A stretch of 64,000 bases of DNA from Gymnodinialimonas ulvae (GTDB lineage Bacteria; Pseudomonadota; Alphaproteobacteria; Rhodobacterales; Rhodobacteraceae). Positions within the stretch are counted from its first letter, which is position 1, and each line of letters opens with the position of its first letter. Below are positions 51,619 to 60,985 of the stretch, piece by piece. The notes under the pieces were generated by a model. It was not told where the DNA came from, searched no databases, and saw only the letters and a list, made by a program, of their open reading frames with translations. The position numbers and the translations under genes were made by a program. The DNA is taken from positions 62,001 to 126,000 of the forward strand of contig NZ_JBBIFX010000002.1 of NCBI RefSeq assembly GCF_037543845.1, written 5' to 3'.

Positions 51619-53055
51619 CTACGACCGGTTCCAGCGTTTGAAACCGAACCCGACGTAGTCGCGCCGATAGGTGTCGATCAGCGCCTGCTCGATCTTGCCA
51701 TCGTAGACAACCTTCAATCCGAACACGCCCGGCATCAGATCGTCGCCGACCTCCGGCACGTCTTCGATCCCAACCTCATGCGCCAGGGTCGGCAGCACCT
51801 GTTTCATCTGGCGCTCATGAACGACGGCTTGCGGCACAACAACCTGTGAAATCCCTTGCAAGATCGCCATCTGACTGGCCCAGGCCTGATCGACACGGAT
51901 GCTGGTCTGTCCGTTCAGATTGCCTTTCAGGAACCCGACAAATCCGACGAACGCCGCCTTCTGCGCCTCCTCGGTCCAATCCTCTCCCGGCGTCTTGCCC
52001 GGGATCGGCACCTTGTAGCGTTGGCGCAGAATCTTTCGCGGGTCCGCATACATGGGCCGGTTGTCGGGCAGGATGAAGCGATTGAAGCTGCAATATGCAC
52101 GTTCCACCGGGTGGCGCAGCACGCTGAAACTGCGAAATCCGGGCCTGTCCTTCATCCAATGGCGCAGTTGCTTCTGGCTCATTTTGCGGATCAGGGCGTC
52201 ACGGCCAACACTGTCAATCGCACCCATCCAATCCAGCACCGCAGCCTCCGGTGCACCCTTGATCGGGCAAAACAAGAGCCCCCGCGTCGGATGGGCGACA
52301 AAATTCGGAACCTGTGCGGCACGGTCCGGCTCGAGCTCGGGCACCTGCTCCAAGCCGAAGCGATCCAGATCGGCCAACGCTGCGACCATCTCATCGTAGT
52401 TCTCGACTTTATCCCCAAGCGGGCTGGGGTTCTGTCGTTTAAGCTTCTTCGACGGCGCGTCGACCCGCTCGTCCAACCCCAAAAATGCCGCCAACCCGTT
52501 GAGCACAGCCGTATCATTGATGTCCTCATAGCGGATCTGGAACGCGACCTGACCGGTGTGTTGCATGCCGCGCCGCAGGTGATCCTGAAAGCCGCCAAGC
52601 GTATCGACAAGGTCCCGGAACTCCGACGCATCGAAACGCACCTTGGCCGTTTTCGCATGTTTCACATCCGTCAGCCGCCACTGCCCTGTGGCTGAAGCGA
52701 TCTTGCGACTCACATAGCTTTCGAGCGGGTTTCGCGTCAGGATCACCTTGGCAATCCTCGGATCGGGCAAGACACGCGACACCACACGCGCGTCATGGTC
52801 ATGGAACAACCGAAACCCGGGCACCACGCCATCGGCGTTTTCAATGATCGCATCCAACAAGCCGAGTGGATCCGCCTCACGCCGGTCCATGTCGTAACCA
52901 TGCAAGTCGAATGTGTTGTGATGGCCAATGAAGGTCGGGTTATAGACCTCCCCCAGGCATTGGATGGTGTCGAATTTGTTCAACGACTCTTCAAGGTAAT
53001 TCGATCCGGTCCGCATCTCGGCAAACAAAACGAATGCGTCGTATCGACGGACCAA
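51619..53055 (-). CDS. Double-domain sulfotransferase
   Basis: A 478-residue protein with two sulfotransferase-like halves. The first (~1-235) is Stf0/NodH-like: FAEMRTGSNYLEESL at the 5'-phosphosulfate loop and LTRNPLESYVSRKIASATGQ at the 3'-phosphate site. The second (~245-470) resembles carbohydrate sulfotransferases (Sulfotransfer_2): LLFCPIKGAPEAAVLDW and FSVLRHPVERAYCSFNRF. Both may bind PAPS, though the second 5' loop is poorly conserved. It is the last gene of a cluster containing glycosyltransferases and cysQ. The acceptor is not known; a surface glycan is likely. Confidence 0.8.
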   Translation of the reverse strand: MVRRYDAFVLFAEMRTGSNYLEESLNKFDTIQCLGEVYNPTFIGHHNTFDLHGYDMDRREADPLGLLDAIIENADGVVPGFRLFHDHDARVVSRVLPDPRIAKVILTRNPLESYVSRKIASATGQWRLTDVKHAKTAKVRFDASEFRDLVDTLGGFQDHLRRGMQHTGQVAFQIRYEDINDTAVLNGLAAFLGLDERVDAPSKKLKRQNPSPLGDKVENYDEMVAALADLDRFGLEQVPELEPDRAAQVPNFVAHPTRGLLFCPIKGAPEAAVLDWMGAIDSVGRDALIRKMSQKQLRHWMKDRPGFRSFSVLRHPVERAYCSFNRFILPDNRPMYADPRKILRQRYKVPIPGKTPGEDWTEEAQKAAFVGFVGFLKGNLNGQTSIRVDQAWASQMAILQGISQVVVPQAVVHERQMKQVLPTLAHEVGIEDVPEVGDDLMPGVFGLKVVYDGKIEQALIDTYRRDYVGFGFKRWNRS

Positions 53056-53059
53056 GATC

Positions 53060-54760
53060 TTACCTCACAAGATAGGGGCGATTGTTTGCACCAACCGGAA
53101 GCGGCGCCACGCCCTCTGGTGGGAAATCTCCCACGGCGAAGGGATTCATCCCCTGGTTTTTCAGGTTCTGCAGGAATTTCGGAAGCCCGGTCAAATCCGC
53201 CATACGCGGCGCCTCGGTCAGGCGACTGGCCTGTGACCCTTCCATCCCATCCAGAATACGTTGCAGGTTTTCCATCGGTTCTTCCAGAAACTCCGCCAAG
53301 GACCAAATGCGGATCTCGGCCCGGCTACGCACATGACGCAGCGTGTTCACATAATCCACCTCGCGCCGCTGAAGGCGCGCCGCTTCCGTGCGAATATCGC
53401 TGAAATTGCGGTTCGCGGTGAACAATCGCACCGCCCACCCGCCGGTGATCACGCTGATTTGGGCGTTGGAATCACTGGCCATGAACGCGCCCGGGCGTTG
53501 ATTGTCCTGCGGGCCGAACATGAACACCTGCCGTTCGCCGCGTGTATTCCAGATCAGGTTCGTCAAAAACCGTTCCGGATTGTAATCCCGCAGGGCAGGA
53601 GCCGCCGAGAGGCATCCGGCAAAAGTGTCGGCATCGCCGGCAAACCGGGCCCGTTTTGGATCGAACAGGTTGCCATGAACCGAAGTCCCCAATCGCCGTG
53701 ACAGCCATGGCTCAAAATCCAGGAACAGATCATTGAACCCCTGGAACACCGAATAAGGTGCGGCGGTCTTGCCGTTTTCCCATTCGACGTTTGGAAACCG
53801 GCTCTGCATGTACAGACCGGCGCGGCCCTGCGTCCGGCGTTCCAGCGCTTTTGCAAACACCCGGTCGATCTTGCCCGGAGTCGGCTCAGCGCGGCGTTCG
53901 TCCCCCCCTCCGTCGTCGAGAAACGATTGGTACAATCGATCCGCCCGGTGCCAGATCTTGCGCGCGACAAAGCAATCCGACCGCCGCAACAGGTGCAGGT
54001 GATCATCGTAGAAAACATGCGGTTTTCCCTGAAAGTCGAACTTCGACAGGGTCAGTGACCGGCTTTCAATCTTGCGGGAGTAATTGCGCACCAACGTCTG
54101 CCAATAGCTTTCATCGGGAATCCAGACGAGCTTGAAATACCGGTCGAATTCCTTGCGCTTGGTATCTTGCAGAATTGCGCTCAGGGTCTGACGCGACAGG
54201 CACCACCATTGGCTGCCCAGATGCGGCGCGAGGCCGTCGGGGATCTTGCGCCGGAATCCGATGTTGCGCTGAAACTCCACATAGCGGTCGAAGAGAAACC
54301 GGTGCCGCTTCCACGAAAATGGAAACCGAAGCTGAAAGCGTTCGGTGTTGAGCCCGTCGACCGTCCAATCCACGTCACGCAGCGTGACGCTTTCGATGAA
54401 ATCGGTCATCGGTCGCGCAGCAAGATAGGCGCGCAATTCGTCCACCGGCCGCAGCGGCAGGCACGAACCGGAAGTCAGATACACATGCCGGACACCGGGA
54501 AATGTCTCCAGCATCACCTCGCTTGCGGTTTGGCTTGCGGCCACAAGGCTCCAGGTGCCCCATTCGCATTTGTGCCGTTTGGAGAACCGTACATTCTCAA
54601 AATCCGACATCTCGGCCTTGAACCAATCGAACCGCGCTTTCGGAACGCGTTTGTCGAGATGAATCACGACCGGGCAATCGCGCTCGGCCCAGTGGCGTGC
54701 GACCTGTGCCGCCCGCTCCAACGCGGTGTGGCACATCATCACGAACCCCAGCGTGCTCAT
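53060..54760 (-). CDS. GT14-like glycosyltransferase with extra C-terminal domain
   Basis: A 566-residue protein whose first ~290 residues are a core-2/I-branching-like (GT14) domain: LGFVMMCHTALERAAQVARH, VIHLDKR, VYLTSGSCLPLRP and GSQWWCLSR. The remaining ~270 residues (YSVFQGFNDLFLDFEPWLSR, LTNLIWNTRGERQVFMFGPQ) form a conserved extra domain I recall only from Rhodobacterales, of unknown role. Likely reaction: transfer of GlcNAc or a related sugar in beta-1,6-type linkage. ATG at 54760 overlaps the previous stop (ATGA); it is 5 bp before the sulfotransferase gene. Confidence 0.82.
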   Translation of the reverse strand: MSTLGFVMMCHTALERAAQVARHWAERDCPVVIHLDKRVPKARFDWFKAEMSDFENVRFSKRHKCEWGTWSLVAASQTASEVMLETFPGVRHVYLTSGSCLPLRPVDELRAYLAARPMTDFIESVTLRDVDWTVDGLNTERFQLRFPFSWKRHRFLFDRYVEFQRNIGFRRKIPDGLAPHLGSQWWCLSRQTLSAILQDTKRKEFDRYFKLVWIPDESYWQTLVRNYSRKIESRSLTLSKFDFQGKPHVFYDDHLHLLRRSDCFVARKIWHRADRLYQSFLDDGGGDERRAEPTPGKIDRVFAKALERRTQGRAGLYMQSRFPNVEWENGKTAAPYSVFQGFNDLFLDFEPWLSRRLGTSVHGNLFDPKRARFAGDADTFAGCLSAAPALRDYNPERFLTNLIWNTRGERQVFMFGPQDNQRPGAFMASDSNAQISVITGGWAVRLFTANRNFSDIRTEAARLQRREVDYVNTLRHVRSRAEIRIWSLAEFLEEPMENLQRILDGMEGSQASRLTEAPRMADLTGLPKFLQNLKNQGMNPFAVGDFPPEGVAPLPVGANNRPYLVR

Positions 54761-55767
54761 GCCCAATTGCCCTTGGACATGAGGCCCAGAATTTCAAGCT
54801 GTCGCCAATTGATGTATTTCTCCGACCACTTGGTCCAGAAATCCGGGTTTTCCCGCAGCCCTTCGGCATAGGCTTTGTATTCTGCCGAGGCCGCATAATG
54901 CTCCCTTCGCGCAAGCTCCTCCGCGGCCTTTTTGGAAAACGTGTCGAGGAATTTCGCATGCAGCAAAACGCCCGACGTCTTTTCACCCCCCCATTCGTCG
55001 TACACAAGGTTCAACCCCCGCGGCAGCAACATGTGGGTCGAGGACGCATAGGCATAATGCTTTTGCCAATGAACCAACGGCGTCTTGTTCAACGCAGGTG
55101 CACGCTCGGGATTGTCCTGAAAAAACGCCCGCGCCCTTGGCCCACCCTGGATCCAGAGATTTCCGTAATCCCAATTCCGCTCGATCGCGTAGTTGCCCGC
55201 ATCGAACCAACACGCGATATCGAACGGATTTTGCCCCTCGCGATAGGTCTGCGCATTGATCGGGCCCTTCGGATACATGTCCAGAAGCATCGCCCCGAAG
55301 GATTTGATCGACGACGCCTGCAGCCAATCCGTCAACGCAGGGATCGGGCGCGTGTCGGAAAACGGGTAAACCAGGAATTCATCCGGATCGACGGTCAGAC
55401 ACCAGTGGCCATGGCCATAAAGGCGCAGAAGGCGGTTCATCCAATCCATCCCGAACCGCGCCCGCTTGTAGCTTTGGTCCGTCCACCAGACCGAGCAATC
55501 TGGTTGTTCCGTCAGGTACTCGCGACTGCCATCACCGCTGTCGTTATCCACGAACAGAAAATGGCGAACGCCGCGCTCGCGGTAATACTTCAGGAAATAC
55601 GGCAGCCGGACCTGTTCATTGCGCAGGGTCACGAAACACAGGATATCGCCCTCGCGGATCGTGTCGGTGCGGTCGGCGATCTCGTCCAGGGCCTGCGACT
55701 TCCGCCAGGCGCGCACGAGGTAACGCTTGCGTTCCAGACGCAATCCATAGCGGCGAATAACCTTCAT
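54757..55767 (-). CDS. Glycosyltransferase family 2-like protein
   Basis: A 336-residue cytosolic glycosyltransferase of the Glyco_tranf_2_4 type (related to GT92). DNDSGDGSREYL is the nucleotide-sugar binding segment, VDPDEFLVYP the D-x-D-like metal site, and LRNEQVRLPYFLKYYRERGV the typical N-terminal signature. It overlaps the GT4 gene start and the GT14 gene by 4 bp at both ends, so it is in a tight operon. Donor and acceptor are unknown. Confidence 0.86.
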   Translation of the reverse strand: MKVIRRYGLRLERKRYLVRAWRKSQALDEIADRTDTIREGDILCFVTLRNEQVRLPYFLKYYRERGVRHFLFVDNDSGDGSREYLTEQPDCSVWWTDQSYKRARFGMDWMNRLLRLYGHGHWCLTVDPDEFLVYPFSDTRPIPALTDWLQASSIKSFGAMLLDMYPKGPINAQTYREGQNPFDIACWFDAGNYAIERNWDYGNLWIQGGPRARAFFQDNPERAPALNKTPLVHWQKHYAYASSTHMLLPRGLNLVYDEWGGEKTSGVLLHAKFLDTFSKKAAEELARREHYAASAEYKAYAEGLRENPDFWTKWSEKYINWRQLEILGLMSKGNWA

Positions 55768-57005
55768 GATCGGCCTCGCACATCCTGTGAAATGACACTC
55801 TCTGCCACGATCTCAAAATGCTCCTGCCAGGTCTGAACCTTAACGTCCGTCGGATCCGGCACCCTCACCTTATCATCAATGAGTTGCTTAATGGTTTCCT
55901 TCCAGTGATAGGCGGTGGGATTGTCTACGTAAACGCCACAATCCCCAAGTGTTTCGTGGAAAACAGCAAGGTCCGAGCAAACCGGAGTCGCGCCGGCCAT
56001 CGCGGCTTCCAGCGGCGGGAAGCCATAGCCCTCGGTGATCGAGGGAAACAGCAACGCATTGGCCCGGGCGAGGTGCGCACGCATTTCCGTATCCGGCAAG
56101 CCGCCATGCAGGTGTATCGCCGTGCCGCGCAGCATATGCCTTTCCAGCCGATCCATCAGCGCCTCGCCCCTCCAGCCGGGCAGTCCGATGATGTGCAATT
56201 GCGGCATCTGATCCGCAGGGTATTCGGTGGCGAGCGCCTCCCAGACATCAATCATCAAGCCGTGGTTCTTCCGTGGCTCGATGGTCCCGAGCATCACGAA
56301 ATGAAGAGGGTCCCGCGCGGCATCAACGCGCGTGAAATGGTCGGCGCCCAATGGCGCAACGGTGATCGGTGGCACGCGATCCGTCCCTGTCCAATGATCG
56401 CCAAGCGCGGTTGCGGTGGCCCGGGAATTGGCAATGACATGGCTCGCATGGCGCCGCACACGCCCGATCCGGCCCGCGAAATTCGCCGGTTGTGTCGGTG
56501 CGACCAGATCGGGATGCGTGATCGGGATCAGGTCATGGACCATCACAACGCAAGCCGTCCCGCCGCCAAAAACGGAGAGCACGTCGCCCGACAGGTTGGC
56601 ATGCCCGATGTTGAGATAGGTTGCACCATCAACGCCTTGACGCTGCGCAAGGCGATTCAATCGACCGGGCGCACAGCGATCCATGGCAAACGCCCGCAAT
56701 CCGGCTTCCGCCCTGTGCCTTGGCCGATTGGACCGAAAGCTTAGCCGTGACAGAAGATCCGCCCGCCCCAGGGAGCGCTTCCCTTCGGCAACATCAAGTA
56801 GCCATTGCCCCCCACGCGCATCCATCAACAGATATCCCCGGGTGGTACGGCACAAGTACCGATCACATCCCGAAGCCAGGCATGTTTTGATGTATTGCAA
56901 CTCCACCCGGTCGATACCGGTTGGCGGGCCCCGTCCAATGCGGGTCAAGGTGCGCGTCACGTCCAGCCAAATCGCCGGAACGTCGGACAACGCACCCCCT
57001 GTCAT
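55764..57005 (-). CDS. Glycosyltransferase family 4 protein
   Basis: A 413-residue GT-B glycosyltransferase. The nucleotide-binding C-terminal half shows GTIEPRKNHGLMIDVWE, LHGGLPDTEMRAHLARANAL and FPSITEGYGFPPLEAAMAGA with the retaining-enzyme E-x7-E. The N-terminus carries a TGIDRVELQY acceptor segment. The start ATG at 57005 has no ribosome-binding sequence; a hairpin containing the galU stop codon ends just 5 bases upstream, so translation probably depends on galU translation. Sugar specificity unknown. Confidence 0.88.
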   Translation of the reverse strand: MTGGALSDVPAIWLDVTRTLTRIGRGPPTGIDRVELQYIKTCLASGCDRYLCRTTRGYLLMDARGGQWLLDVAEGKRSLGRADLLSRLSFRSNRPRHRAEAGLRAFAMDRCAPGRLNRLAQRQGVDGATYLNIGHANLSGDVLSVFGGGTACVVMVHDLIPITHPDLVAPTQPANFAGRIGRVRRHASHVIANSRATATALGDHWTGTDRVPPITVAPLGADHFTRVDAARDPLHFVMLGTIEPRKNHGLMIDVWEALATEYPADQMPQLHIIGLPGWRGEALMDRLERHMLRGTAIHLHGGLPDTEMRAHLARANALLFPSITEGYGFPPLEAAMAGATPVCSDLAVFHETLGDCGVYVDNPTAYHWKETIKQLIDDKVRVPDPTDVKVQTWQEHFEIVAESVISQDVRGRS

Positions 57006-57010
57006 ACGCC

Positions 57011-57030
57011 GCGGCGCGCTATTGCGCCGC
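57011..57030 (-). promoter_or_regulatory. Hairpin around the galU stop codon
   Basis: GCGGCGC (57030-57024 on the minus strand) and GCGCCGC (57017-57011) form a 7-bp GC stem whose 6-base loop AATAGC contains the galU TAG stop codon. The hairpin ends 5 bases before the ATG of the next gene and takes up the place where its ribosome-binding site would be. A terminating galU ribosome would open it, so translational coupling is a reasonable inference. Confidence 0.55.
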
Positions 57031-57912
57031 GTTTCTCACCGACCCGAGGTCCGTGAGGTAATCCTGGAATTCGTCGCGCAACTCTTCATGCGCCAGCCCG
57101 AAGGCGACCGTAGCCTGCAGAAACCCGGCCTTCGAACCGCAATCGAACCGCTGCCCCTTGAACCGGAACCCGTACACGTTGTCGGCGCTGGTGATTTCCT
57201 GCGCGATGGCATCGGTCAGCTGCACTTCTCCACCGGCACCGGTCTTGATCCGGTTCAGGTGCCCCATCACGTCCGGCGACAAGATATAACGCCCGATCAC
57301 CGCCAGGTTCGACGGCGCCTTATCGGCTTCGGGCTTCTCGACCATGCCTTTCACGGACACAACGCTCCCCATGTCTTCCTTGATATCGAGGACACCATAG
57401 GAGGAGGTCTTTTCATCCGGCACTTCCATCGCGGCGACCATGTTGCCGCCAAGCTCTGCATGGGCCTCGACCATCTGCTGAAGACACGGCGTTTCGGCCG
57501 CAATCACATCATCAGGCAAGATTACCGCGAACGGCTCATTGGACAACAGACGGCGCGCGCACCAGACGGCATGCCCCAGACCCAGCGCTTTGTGCTGACG
57601 GATATAGGCGATTTCGCCGCTGTCCATATTGGTCGCTTTAAGCTTTTGCAGAAGGTCTGTCTTGCCCTTCTTGCGCAACGTGTTTTCCAGCTCATGCGCA
57701 TGGTCGAAATAATCTTCCAATGCGCCTTTGCCGCGGCTCGTCACAAAGATGAATTCCTTGATCCCGGCTGCGCGCGCTTCGTCGATGGCATATTGGATCA
57801 GCGGGCGGTCGACCAATGTCATGATCTCTTTCGGGACCGACTTGGTTGCCGGAAGGAATCGCGTTCCAAGACCCGCGACCGGAAAAATAGCTTTGGTTAC
57901 TTTCTTCTTCAT
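57019..57912 (-). CDS. galU: UTP-glucose-1-phosphate uridylyltransferase
   Basis: GalU makes UDP-glucose from UTP and glucose-1-phosphate, the donor for exopolysaccharides and osmoregulated glucans. The 297-residue protein shows AIFPVAGLGTRFLPATKSVP, KEIMTLVDRPLIQYAIDEA, the VILPDDVI substrate site and GEVQLTDAI. The ATG at 57912 has AGAGG before it; ATG at 57930 is possible. It lies between two glycosyltransferase genes in one operon, showing that UDP-sugar supply is tied to the glycan made here. Confidence 0.95.
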   Translation of the reverse strand: MKKKVTKAIFPVAGLGTRFLPATKSVPKEIMTLVDRPLIQYAIDEARAAGIKEFIFVTSRGKGALEDYFDHAHELENTLRKKGKTDLLQKLKATNMDSGEIAYIRQHKALGLGHAVWCARRLLSNEPFAVILPDDVIAAETPCLQQMVEAHAELGGNMVAAMEVPDEKTSSYGVLDIKEDMGSVVSVKGMVEKPEADKAPSNLAVIGRYILSPDVMGHLNRIKTGAGGEVQLTDAIAQEITSADNVYGFRFKGQRFDCGSKAGFLQATVAFGLAHEELRDEFQDYLTDLGSVRNAAQ

Positions 57913-58024
57913 GCCTTGCCTCTTGTGCATCGCCCGACCTTCGGTGCGCGTGCGCATTCTATAACGTGTTGGATATTAATGAAACGTCATGAGCTGGGAA
58001 ATGCCCATCTTACCTCCCCGCAAG

Positions 58025-59227
58025 CTACAAACCGCGCATGGCAGAAATACGGCAAACCTCGCGCGACACACGTCCGCGAAAGGAATGCAGTTGAATGCGG
58101 GATTCTGTCCGATCCGCTGGCCCAAAAAGACCGCCGCTATGCTCCCACCAACCGCCATCTGTAAAACGGACCCTATGCTTGCGCGGGGTGGGCTCGAAGA
58201 TGAACAGGGTGACGGGCTGTCCCGCACCCACGGCATCCGCCGCAACCCGATGCAGCCGCATCCGTTGGAATGGGCGGCCCGACAGAACCAGCGGCTTCGG
58301 CGGATCGCTGGCACAAAACGGCTGAAACCTGTCCCCGCAAGCCGTGATCCGGGGCGCAAGGCTCTCGCGGTCACGCCCCTCATCCAATCCGGCACGCAGG
58401 CTTTCCATCAGCGCCCGCATCTTTTCGGCGTCCAGCGCTTTGGTCTTGGCCAGCCTCAACAACCGACTGCTTTGCGCTGCCTCCAACCTCCGAACAGCGC
58501 GCGCATGGTCCGCTTCACCGGCATGTTTGCGCAGAAACACCCGCGTCGAGGAACCGATGTCATGAAGGCTTGTCGGAACGCGATCCGCCGTCCGGCGAAC
58601 GCTGGCCTGAAACCCGTGATGCACGATAGCGGCTTCGATCCATGCCGTCGGCAACCCCGCATGCCCGATCCGCAGCGCCATGTCGGTATCGTCGAGGTAG
58701 AAGTGCATCGCCTCGTCAAACCCGCCAATCTGGTCAAAGACAGCGCGCCGGAACGCCATGTTCGTCCCGTGCAACTTGCGCACGAAACCGTCTCTAAATG
58801 GCGTGGCAGGTTCTGTTTCAACCTCATCGACCTGCCCGTTTACGGCTTGCGGCCCCCATTGCAGGCCAATGCCGTTTCGCCCCAGAACAGGCCCGGTCAC
58901 GGCGGCAATCCCTGGCTGCGTGAACGCCTGCACAATCGCATCGCCCCAGGTCGGCTCCGGCACGGCATCGTCGTCGATGAAGGCAACAATCTGCCCCGAC
59001 GACGACGCGATCCCGGCATTGCGCGCGGCGGAGATATTCGGGATGTCCTGCGGCAGCAATTTTATGCGGCCCGCGAAGTCTTGCACCGCGTGCCGCCCGG
59101 CGCGATCGGCAACCACCACCACCTCGCACCCGGCACGGCGCAATTGGCTCAGCGCCAGAAGACATCGATGCAAGGCCTCCGGGCGCCCGGTGCTGACAAC
59201 AACAACGCTCAGCGCCGAGGGCGTCAC
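58025..59227 (-). CDS. Glycosyltransferase family 2 protein
   Basis: A 400-residue GT2 enzyme: LSVVVVSTGRPEALHRCLLA N-terminus, AARNAGIASSSGQIVAFIDDD with the metal-binding D-x-D-like DDD, and the acceptor-side FYLDDTDMALRIGHAG. The C-terminal ~120 residues (after residue ~280) are less clear. The GTG at 59227 overlaps the kdsB-like stop (GTGA); the frame continues upstream without homology and is rejected. It precedes galU by about 112 bp, the largest gap in the cluster, with no terminator seen. Donor sugar unknown. Confidence 0.88.
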   Translation of the reverse strand: MTPSALSVVVVSTGRPEALHRCLLALSQLRRAGCEVVVVADRAGRHAVQDFAGRIKLLPQDIPNISAARNAGIASSSGQIVAFIDDDAVPEPTWGDAIVQAFTQPGIAAVTGPVLGRNGIGLQWGPQAVNGQVDEVETEPATPFRDGFVRKLHGTNMAFRRAVFDQIGGFDEAMHFYLDDTDMALRIGHAGLPTAWIEAAIVHHGFQASVRRTADRVPTSLHDIGSSTRVFLRKHAGEADHARAVRRLEAAQSSRLLRLAKTKALDAEKMRALMESLRAGLDEGRDRESLAPRITACGDRFQPFCASDPPKPLVLSGRPFQRMRLHRVAADAVGAGQPVTLFIFEPTPRKHRVRFTDGGWWEHSGGLFGPADRTESRIQLHSFRGRVSREVCRISAMRGL

Positions 59228-60057
59228 ACCGTGCCCATCTCGGCCATCATCGCCTCGATCCTCGGGATGTCCTCGGGGTTGTTCAACTCCCAGAACTTCG
59301 ACCCCCGCGCCTCCACCTCGACACACAGCACCGGGTGTCCGGCCTCCAGAAACCGCAGCTGCTCTAGCCCTTCGAGCATTTCCAACGGGCCCACCGGCCA
59401 ATGCGGATAGGCCCGCAAGGCCCAGGGCCGGTAGGCATAGACACCGACGTGATGGAACACGGGCGTATCCGCCTCCGGCGCATAGGCCTCCGCCGTGAAC
59501 GGGACCACTTCCTTTGAAAAATAAAGCGCGCGCCGTTTGCTATCGGCCACCGCTGTCGTGCCCCCGACCCTGCCCGCCGCCCGATCCGCTTTCAAAGCCG
59601 CCAGCGTATCCCCGTCACATCGCAGAATCGGGGTCGCCAAAGCCGCCTGACTGTCGGCCCGCAAACCGCTCGCCAATTCCTCCAGGAACCAATGCGGCGT
59701 CAGAGGTGCGTCACCTTGCAGGTTCACGACCATCTCGACATCACCAAGGATCTCAAGCGCCTCGGCGCAGCGTTCGGTGCCGTTGCGCGCGTCGGACGAG
59801 GTCATCAAAACCTCCGCCCCAAACCCGCGCGCGGCTTCTGCGATCCGGTCATCATCCGTGGCCACGTAAACCGCATCAAGCCCGGCAACAGATTGCGCCG
59901 CTTGCCAGGAGCGCTGGATCAGGCTGCGGGCCTCACCCGTCGCTCCCCGCAACATCGCCAACGGTTTACCCGGATACCGGCGCGACGCGTAGCGCGCCGG
60001 GATGACACAAACGACACCCCCGCGCGGCTTCGACCCCGTGTCGGCCGTATCGCTCAC
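59224..60057 (-). CDS. kdsB: CMP-Kdo synthetase-like cytidylyltransferase
   Basis: A 277-residue sugar-nucleotide enzyme activating 3-deoxy-D-manno-octulosonate (Kdo) with CTP. VIPARYASRRYPGKPLA is the nucleotide-binding loop, and VYVATDDDRIAEA, RNGTERCAEAL and NLQGDAPL are family segments. NLQGDAPL differs from the NVQGDEP common in KdsB, so a variant specificity is possible (acylneuraminate or other ulosonic acid). GTG at 60057 overlaps cysQ (GTGA). In a glycan cluster it could make CMP-Kdo for a capsule linker; a separate core-LPS kdsB may exist elsewhere. Confidence 0.82.
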   Translation of the reverse strand: MSDTADTGSKPRGGVVCVIPARYASRRYPGKPLAMLRGATGEARSLIQRSWQAAQSVAGLDAVYVATDDDRIAEAARGFGAEVLMTSSDARNGTERCAEALEILGDVEMVVNLQGDAPLTPHWFLEELASGLRADSQAALATPILRCDGDTLAALKADRAAGRVGGTTAVADSKRRALYFSKEVVPFTAEAYAPEADTPVFHHVGVYAYRPWALRAYPHWPVGPLEMLEGLEQLRFLEAGHPVLCVEVEARGSKFWELNNPEDIPRIEAMMAEMGTV

Positions 60058-60851
60058 GGCGCCTTCAGCTCCACCCCCGGTGCATAGGCGATGAAGAACC
60101 CGTTGGCGAAACCATCCTTGCCGTAATCGAATGTGGCATGGTCCTCGAACCGGACCATCTTGCCGCCCGCGCCGCGCAACACAGCATCGCCCGCGGCGGT
60201 GTCCCATTCCATCGTGCGGCCAAGCCGCGGATAGATGTCAGCCTCGCCGGTTGCCACAAGGCAGAACTTCAACGACGAACCCGCCGATTTCATGTCGGCA
60301 TGGGCATATTTGTTGATGTAATCATCGGTCGCCTGATCGCGATGCGACTTTGACGCCACCACGCGCAACGCCCCATTGTCGGGGCTGGAGACGGCCATTT
60401 TTTCGACCCGGCCAGGCGTCTTAGGGTCAAACGCGCCCTGTTCTTCAACGCTCACGCCCTCGGCATCGGTGTAGAACAAACGCCCTTTGGCGGGCGCATA
60501 GACAATGCCGCGCACCGGAATTCCGTTTTCGACCAGCGCGATGTTGACCGTGAAGTCGCCGCGCCGCTTGATAAACTCCTTCGTGCCGTCCAGCGGATCA
60601 ACGATCAGGAACGACGACGCGTTCAGGTCATGACTGTCGGATTGCTCTTCGGTCACCAGCGCCACATCGGGAAACGCCGCGCGCAGATGGGCGGAAATCA
60701 CCGCATCGGCCTTTTCGTCGGCCTCCGTGACGGGGCTGTCGTCAGATTTGACCTTCACGTCGAAATCGTCGGCCTCGTAGACCTCCATGATCACGCGGCC
60801 TGCCTCAAGCGCCGCCTCGCGCATCACATCAAGAAGTTTCTGATAATCCAT
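60054..60851 (-). CDS. cysQ: 3'(2'),5'-bisphosphate nucleotidase
   Basis: CysQ hydrolyses PAP (the by-product of PAPS-dependent sulfotransfer) to AMP, preventing inhibition of sulfotransferases. The 265-residue inositol-monophosphatase-like protein shows the metal site VTEEQ (Glu68/Glu69) and IVDPLDGTKEF (Asp85, Asp88), with WDTAAGDAVLRGAGG near residue 210. It is the first gene of the eight-gene cluster ending with the sulfotransferase, which provides a clear functional link. Confidence 0.93.
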   Translation of the reverse strand: MDYQKLLDVMREAALEAGRVIMEVYEADDFDVKVKSDDSPVTEADEKADAVISAHLRAAFPDVALVTEEQSDSHDLNASSFLIVDPLDGTKEFIKRRGDFTVNIALVENGIPVRGIVYAPAKGRLFYTDAEGVSVEEQGAFDPKTPGRVEKMAVSSPDNGALRVVASKSHRDQATDDYINKYAHADMKSAGSSLKFCLVATGEADIYPRLGRTMEWDTAAGDAVLRGAGGKMVRFEDHATFDYGKDGFANGFFIAYAPGVELKAP

Positions 60852-60985
60852 TCCGCCTCACTTGCGATTGAATTGAAAATTAACACCTGCCGCGTTATCG
60901 TCTGCGCAGGTGGGAACGGCAAGTGTCGCCTTCGGGCGAAAACAAGGGCACCGCACGACCCGCTCTAGGCAGGCAAGGATTTTCG

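Noticed and set aside
56683..58164. A 493-codon open frame on the plus strand
   Set aside because: It is antisense to GT4, galU and a GT2 end; no motif is visible.
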